NCBI GenBank assembly: GCA_002332715.1
Contig: DDBE01000115.1
Coordinates: 1-10,166 of the forward strand
DNA: 10,166 bases
Reading direction: 5' to 3'
Source of the DNA: Flavobacteriales bacterium UBA2040
GTDB taxonomy: Bacteria > Bacteroidota > Bacteroidia > Flavobacteriales_D > Crocinitomicaceae
A model generated the notes under the pieces. That model was not told the DNA's origin. It saw nothing but the letters and a program-made list of their open reading frames with translations, and searched no databases. Numbering within the stretch: the first letter of the stretch is position 1; each line of letters opens with the position of its first letter. Shown one piece after another: positions 7,521-10,166 of the stretch. Made by a program: the position numbers and the translations under genes.

Positions 7521-7552
7521 GTTTTCAATTTCACTTAGTATACGTACATTTA
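7518..7552 (+). promoter_or_regulatory. Candidate promoter for the lipoprotein gene
   Basis: TTTG at 7518-7521, at the very end of the terminator, is followed after 23 nt by TACATTTA at 7545-7552, one mismatch from the Bacteroidota -7 box TAnnTTTG. It sits 25 nt upstream of the proposed start codon. The placement directly behind a terminator makes a new transcription unit plausible, but the motif match is imperfect. Confidence 0.33.
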
Positions 7553-7577
7553 CAGTCCAATTAAAAAACAAACCAAT

Positions 7578-8000
7578 TTGACAATAAAACCAATACTTTT
7601 TGCCATGGCAATTGTTACAGTGACACTTTCATCGTGTAAAAAATATGATGATGGGCCATTGATCAGTTTTAAAAGCAAAAAAGATAGGATTGCCAATACT
7701 TGGGAAATTGGTAAAGCCATTAGAAACGGTAATGATGTAACAGATGATTACTCTGTATACACGTTAACAACAACCGCGGATGGTGATGCAAAATTAGTGG
7801 CGACGTACGTAACAACCTTTGGGATATTTTCTGGAAATACAGATGGCAAGTGCATTTTTGAATCTAAAAAAGAACTTATCAATTTCGATTATGAAAATGA
7901 TGATTTCGACCAAGTGTATAAGATCTTAAGATTAAAAGATGACGAATTATGGCTGCGTGCGATTGGCGGTGAAGATGAACTTCATCTTGTCCCTAAATAG
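7578..8000 (+). CDS. Small lipocalin-like lipoprotein
   Basis: A 140-residue predicted lipoprotein. With the TTG at 7578 as start, the N-terminus has Lys4, a hydrophobic stretch (5-17) and a lipobox LSSC with Cys20 as the lipidated residue. The first in-frame ATG (7605) would leave only ten uncharged residues before the Cys, too short for a signal, so the TTG start is preferred. An in-frame TAG at 7536-7538 excludes a much longer protein. The mature part resembles the small Bacteroidota 'lipocalin-like' lipoproteins: a Trp near the start (NTWEIGKAI, 40-48), a NGNDVTDDY turn, alternating strands and a late LRLKDDELWLRAI strand pair (117-129). This family is poorly characterised and I give no ligand. 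It is followed after 51 nt by the DUF2911 gene with no visible terminator between, so the two may share a transcript. Confidence 0.8.
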   Translation: MTIKPILFAMAIVTVTLSSCKKYDDGPLISFKSKKDRIANTWEIGKAIRNGNDVTDDYSVYTLTTTADGDAKLVATYVTTFGIFSGNTDGKCIFESKKELINFDYENDDFDQVYKILRLKDDELWLRAIGGEDELHLVPK

Positions 8001-8051
8001 CATTGATTCTTTTTTCTAAAATAAATATAAACTCTGTATAAAATAAATATT

Positions 8052-8903
8052 ATGATGTTAAAAAGTATAGCGGCAATTGCGGCAATTACAATTTCAACGA
8101 GTCTTTCAGCTCAATTAAAGACTCCTCAGCCAAGTCCGTTAGCGACTGTTCAGCAAACTGTTGGTTTAACTGATTTCGAAGTAGAATATTCTCGTCCTGG
8201 AATGAAAGGAAGAGCGGTTTTTGGAGATTTAGTTGCCTTTGACGAAATGTGGCGCACAGGAGCGAATGCCTCTACAAAGATCACAGTTTCTAGCGATGTT
8301 AAAATTGGTGGTTTAGATGTACCAGAAGGAAAATATGCTCTTTACACGATTCCTGGAAAAGAATCTTGGACTATCATTATCTACAAAAACCTTGCTCATT
8401 GGGGAATCGATGGATACGACAAAGCAAATGATTTGGGACGATTCACTGTTAAACCAACCGTGATGAATGATAAAACGGAAACTTTAACTATGGATTTCAG
8501 TGATTTCTCTACATCCTCGGCAAATTTGAACTTGACATGGGAGAACACAAGAATATCTTTACCAATCGAAACGCCAACAGATGAAATGGTTGAGAAGCAA
8601 ATCAAAGAAGTAATGGGTGGCCCAAGTGCTAGCGATTACTATCAGTCGGCTCGTTACTATTTGGAAAAAGAGAAAAACCTTTCCGATGCCTTGAACTACA
8701 TTAACAACGCGGTTGACAAAAGACCAGAGGCATTTTGGTATGTTCATGTTCAGGCTAAAATTCATATGAAAATAGGCAACAAAAAAGAAGCATTGGCTTC
8801 TGCTGAAAAATCTCTAGCCTTTGCGAAAGCCGCCAAAGACGGTGATTTTGGCTATGTTGCAAACAATGAAAAATTGATCAAAGAAATTAAAGCAATGAAG
8901 TAA
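8052..8903 (+). CDS. Exported DUF2911 protein with C-terminal TPR-like helices
   Basis: A 283-residue exported protein. Residues 1-20 form a Sec signal peptide (LKSIAAIAAITISTSLSA, then Gln21). Two adjacent ATG codons (8052 and 8055) could each start it with little difference. Residues about 25-172 are a clear DUF2911 domain: PSPLATVQQTVG, then VEYSRPGMKGRAVFG (45-59), EMWRTGANASTKI (65-77), the VPEGKYALYTIPG hairpin (90-102) and WTIIIYKN (106-113). Residues about 192-262 are helical and TPR-like (YYQSARYYLEKEKNLSDALNYINNAV, then a second helix pair around AFWYVHVQAKI). This two-part layout is common for the family in Bacteroidota. DUF2911 has no established biochemical role. It is followed by a strong terminator. 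Confidence 0.93.
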   Translation: MMLKSIAAIAAITISTSLSAQLKTPQPSPLATVQQTVGLTDFEVEYSRPGMKGRAVFGDLVAFDEMWRTGANASTKITVSSDVKIGGLDVPEGKYALYTIPGKESWTIIIYKNLAHWGIDGYDKANDLGRFTVKPTVMNDKTETLTMDFSDFSTSSANLNLTWENTRISLPIETPTDEMVEKQIKEVMGGPSASDYYQSARYYLEKEKNLSDALNYINNAVDKRPEAFWYVHVQAKIHMKIGNKKEALASAEKSLAFAKAAKDGDFGYVANNEKLIKEIKAMK

Positions 8904-8926
8904 GGGGCTTCCACCCAAATTTCAGA

Positions 8927-8972
8927 GCCTCGTTTGTTCCGATTTTATTGGAATAGACGGGGTGTTTTTTTT
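8927..8972 (+). terminator. Rho-independent terminator after the DUF2911 gene
   Basis: The arm at 8927-8940 (GCCTCGTTTGTTCC) pairs without a bulge to 8950-8963 (GGAATAGACGGGGT), with several G-T wobbles, around a 9-nt A/T-rich loop (8941-8949). It is followed by G and a run of eight T at 8965-8972. It begins 23 nt after the DUF2911 stop codon and separates that gene from the DUF6132-rhodanese unit. Confidence 0.85.
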
Positions 8973-8973
8973 A

Positions 8974-9006
8974 TTTGTAACGCTAGTCACAATTCAATCC
9001 AATTTG
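8974..9006 (+). promoter_or_regulatory. Candidate promoter for the DUF6132-rhodanese unit
   Basis: TTTG at 8974-8977 is followed after 21 nt by CCAATTTG at 8999-9006. The TTTG half of the -7 box matches the Bacteroidota consensus, but the leading TA reads CC. The box lies 18 nt upstream of the proposed ATG. Support is spacing and position after a terminator; the -7 match is partial. Confidence 0.27.
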
Positions 9007-9024
9007 TTGTCCGACCTTTGTGCC

Positions 9025-9237
9025 ATGAATAATAAAAGCATTAAGTCATTTTTACTTAACAATCTCCTAACTTTTATTGGGATTGTTCTGGGTGGAGTCA
9101 TTGGCTATGTGTACTACAAACAGATAGGTTGTGTTTCTAGAACGTGCAGCATCACCTCCGATCCTTTCTACAGTATACTCTATGGTTCGCTAATGGGTAG
9201 TTTATTATTGAATATATTTCAAAATAAAAAAAAGTAA
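9025..9237 (+). CDS. DUF6132 family small membrane protein
   Basis: A 70-residue inner-membrane protein, using the ATG at 9025. The frame is open back to a GTG at 8962, but that start lies inside the upstream terminator stem and is rejected. Two hydrophobic segments are visible, about 14-31 (LLTFIGIVLGGVIGYVYY) and 48-64 (FYSILYGSLMGSLLLNI). They are joined by a loop with the family-typical pattern GCVSRTCSITSDP (35-47), which holds Cys36 and Cys41. The tail is Lys-rich (QNKKK), consistent with both ends in the cytoplasm and the Cys loop on the periplasmic side. Recognition as DUF6132 rests on this GCxxxxCxITSxP motif and the size. The rhodanese gene follows after 7 nt, so the two are very likely co-transcribed; a role in sulfur or thiol handling is inference. 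Confidence 0.83.
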   Translation: MNNKSIKSFLLNNLLTFIGIVLGGVIGYVYYKQIGCVSRTCSITSDPFYSILYGSLMGSLLLNIFQNKKK

Positions 9238-9244
9238 AAAGAAG

Positions 9245-9520
9245 ATGAATATTGAACAATTGATTAAAGAAAACAAAGGAACAGTAGTTGATGTGCGATC
9301 ACCAGGTGAATTTCAAGGCGGAAACGTTAGCGGAAGTGTAAACATCCCATTGCAAGAAATCAACAATCGTATGGATGAATTGAAATCATTGGTACAACCC
9401 TTAATCCTATGCTGTGCATCTGGCGGCAGAAGTGGTATGGCTACTCAAGTTTTAACTCAATCGGGAATCGAATGTGGAAACGCTGGATCTTGGTTAGACG
9501 TACAATATTATAAAGGTTAA
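9245..9520 (+). CDS. Single-domain rhodanese-like sulfurtransferase
   Basis: A 91-residue rhodanese domain without signal peptide, probably cytoplasmic. The family landmarks are in order: VVDVRSPGEFQGGNVSGSVNIP (14-35), where Asp16, Arg18 and the 'G-x-V-S-G-S-x-N-I-P' turn are typical, and the active-site loop CCASGGRS (56-63). In the CxxGxRS pattern Cys57 is the catalytic persulfide-forming residue and Arg62 lines the loop; the adjacent Cys56 is an extra thiol. The C-terminal helix and GNAGSWLDVQ (78-87) complete a short domain of the PspE/GlpE type. Such proteins move sulfane sulfur from thiosulfate or persulfides to a thiol acceptor. It is the second gene of a unit with the DUF6132 membrane protein (7 nt gap), and faces the symporter gene across 44 nt. 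Confidence 0.93.
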   Translation: MNIEQLIKENKGTVVDVRSPGEFQGGNVSGSVNIPLQEINNRMDELKSLVQPLILCCASGGRSGMATQVLTQSGIECGNAGSWLDVQYYKG

Positions 9521-9542
9521 ACAAATTAAATTTTTGCGCTGC

Positions 9543-9567
9543 TAAAGAATCGTCAATAGTTTCTTTA
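9543..9567. terminator. Weak A/T-rich hairpin between convergent genes
   Basis: TAAAGAA (9543-9549) and TTCTTTA (9561-9567) are inverted repeats around an 11-nt loop, between the end of the rhodanese gene and the end of the facing symporter gene. The stem has only one G-C pair and overlaps the last codon and stop of the symporter gene by 3 nt, so it would be a poor terminator. It is listed only because both genes must stop here. Confidence 0.22.
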
Positions 9568-10166
9568 TTTATCTGCTAGCATCTTCAATTTACCTCTTTT
9601 TTTTCCAAAAGACAACGCCAATCCAAATACGATAACCAGTATACATCCAACCAAATTGTACCACAAATACCCCATTTCTAGGAAGGATGGTGCCATATTG
9701 TATTCGTTTAAAAAATGAATGACTAAAACACAAATCTCACTTAAAATAGCGGCGATAAAGACAGCATTTCCCTTTACTTTTTTGACATAAAACGCGACTA
9801 GGAATATCCCTAAGATTGTCCCGTAGAAAAGGGACCCAAGTATGTTTACAGCTTGGATCAAATTCTCGAACAAAGAGGCCGTTGTAGCAAAAGTGATGGC
9901 CAGAATTCCCCACAATAAGGTGAACATTTTGGACGACTTCAAATAGTGCTTTTCATCCTCTTTCGGTTTTACAGATCGTTTATATAAATCTATAGTTGTC
10001 GTTGTGGCTAAGGCATTTAATTCACTGGCCGTGCTCGACATAGCGGCGCTGAACATAACCGCAAACAACAATCCAATCATTCCGATTGGCATATAATCCA
10101 TGACAAAATTCATGAAAATATAATCTTTGTCGTTCGTTTCGATGCTTTTATCTGCCTTATTTATCA
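9565..10166 (-). CDS. Sodium:solute symporter (SSF), C-terminal part, 5' end outside window
   Basis: The frame stays open through the right edge, so this is the C-terminal 200 or so residues of a larger protein (SSF members are usually 450-600 residues). The conserved segment IGMIGLLFAVMFSAAMSSTASELNALATTTTIDLYKR matches the SSF TM8 region; the Ser-Ser pair in AMSST corresponds, by recalled alignment with vSGLT, to the Na2-site serines. Four further hydrophobic helices follow: FTLLWGILAITFATTASLF, AVNILGSLFYGTILGIFLVAFYV, FIAAILSEICVLVIHFL and WYNLVGCILVIVFGLALSF, ending in a basic tail. The protein would import a solute with sodium across the inner membrane. The substrate (sugar, sialic acid, amino acid or other) cannot be named without the missing N-terminal half. 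An internal Met at 10113 is not the start, because the conserved pre-TM8 region continues upstream of it. Confidence 0.9.
   Translation of the reverse strand, partial: INKADKSIETNDKDYIFMNFVMDYMPIGMIGLLFAVMFSAAMSSTASELNALATTTTIDLYKRSVKPKEDEKHYLKSSKMFTLLWGILAITFATTASLFENLIQAVNILGSLFYGTILGIFLVAFYVKKVKGNAVFIAAILSEICVLVIHFLNEYNMAPSFLEMGYLWYNLVGCILVIVFGLALSFGKKRGKLKMLADK

Noticed and set aside
8962..9024. In-frame GTG start giving 21 extra residues on the DUF6132 protein
   Set aside because: The GTG lies within the 3' arm of the 8927-8972 terminator and the extra residues begin with the T-run; the ATG at 9025 gives the usual family length.
1..10166. CRISPR arrays, tRNA or rRNA genes, insertion sequences, phage or defence genes, riboswitches
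   Set aside because: Looked for on both strands; no direct-repeat array, cloverleaf-like segment, transposase motif or terminal inverted repeat was seen. Gene order and composition look like ordinary chromosome.

Overview
The window looks like a chromosomal segment from a low-GC member of the Bacteroidota, most likely a marine or freshwater Flavobacteriales. The evidence is the protein families (DUF4494, DUF2911, DUF6132, small lipocalin-like lipoproteins), Sec signal peptides with a Gln at or just after the predicted cleavage site, promoter-like TAnnTTTG motifs, and A-rich leaders without strong Shine-Dalgarno sites. The genus cannot be fixed from the sequence alone. I see no mobile element, phage gene, CRISPR array, rRNA or tRNA.

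Left part (1-3747, all minus strand). A tight three-gene cluster, read right to left, holds a DUF4494 protein (2591-1998), pyridoxine 5'-phosphate oxidase pdxH (1998-1357, joined by a TAATG stop/start overlap) and a cytoplasmic M16 zinc peptidase (1353-118, 3 nt further on). Upstream of it on the same strand is an unrecognised exported protein (3747-2671) made of about ten 35-residue repeats arranged as two similar halves of five.

Centre (3908-7520, plus strand). Two exported M16 proteins lie 6 nt apart. The first keeps the complete zinc site (HFFEH plus a downstream Glu) but lacks the C-terminal Arg/Tyr pair. The second has lost every zinc ligand but keeps Arg312/Tyr319, and carries an extra C-terminal domain that looks LolA-like. 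The complementary losses suggest an obligate heteromeric periplasmic peptidase. A strong intrinsic terminator (7483-7520) ends the unit.

Right part (7578-10166). A small lipocalin-like lipoprotein, apparently started by TTG, is followed by a DUF2911-TPR exported protein and a second clear terminator (8927-8972). Next comes a two-gene unit of a DUF6132 membrane protein and a single-domain rhodanese. Facing it from the right edge is the C-terminal part of a sodium:solute symporter whose 5' end lies outside the window.

Most of the window is ordinary core or housekeeping Bacteroidota genome. The parts most worth a second look are the complementary M16 pair, the duplicated ten-repeat exported protein, and the DUF6132-rhodanese pair.
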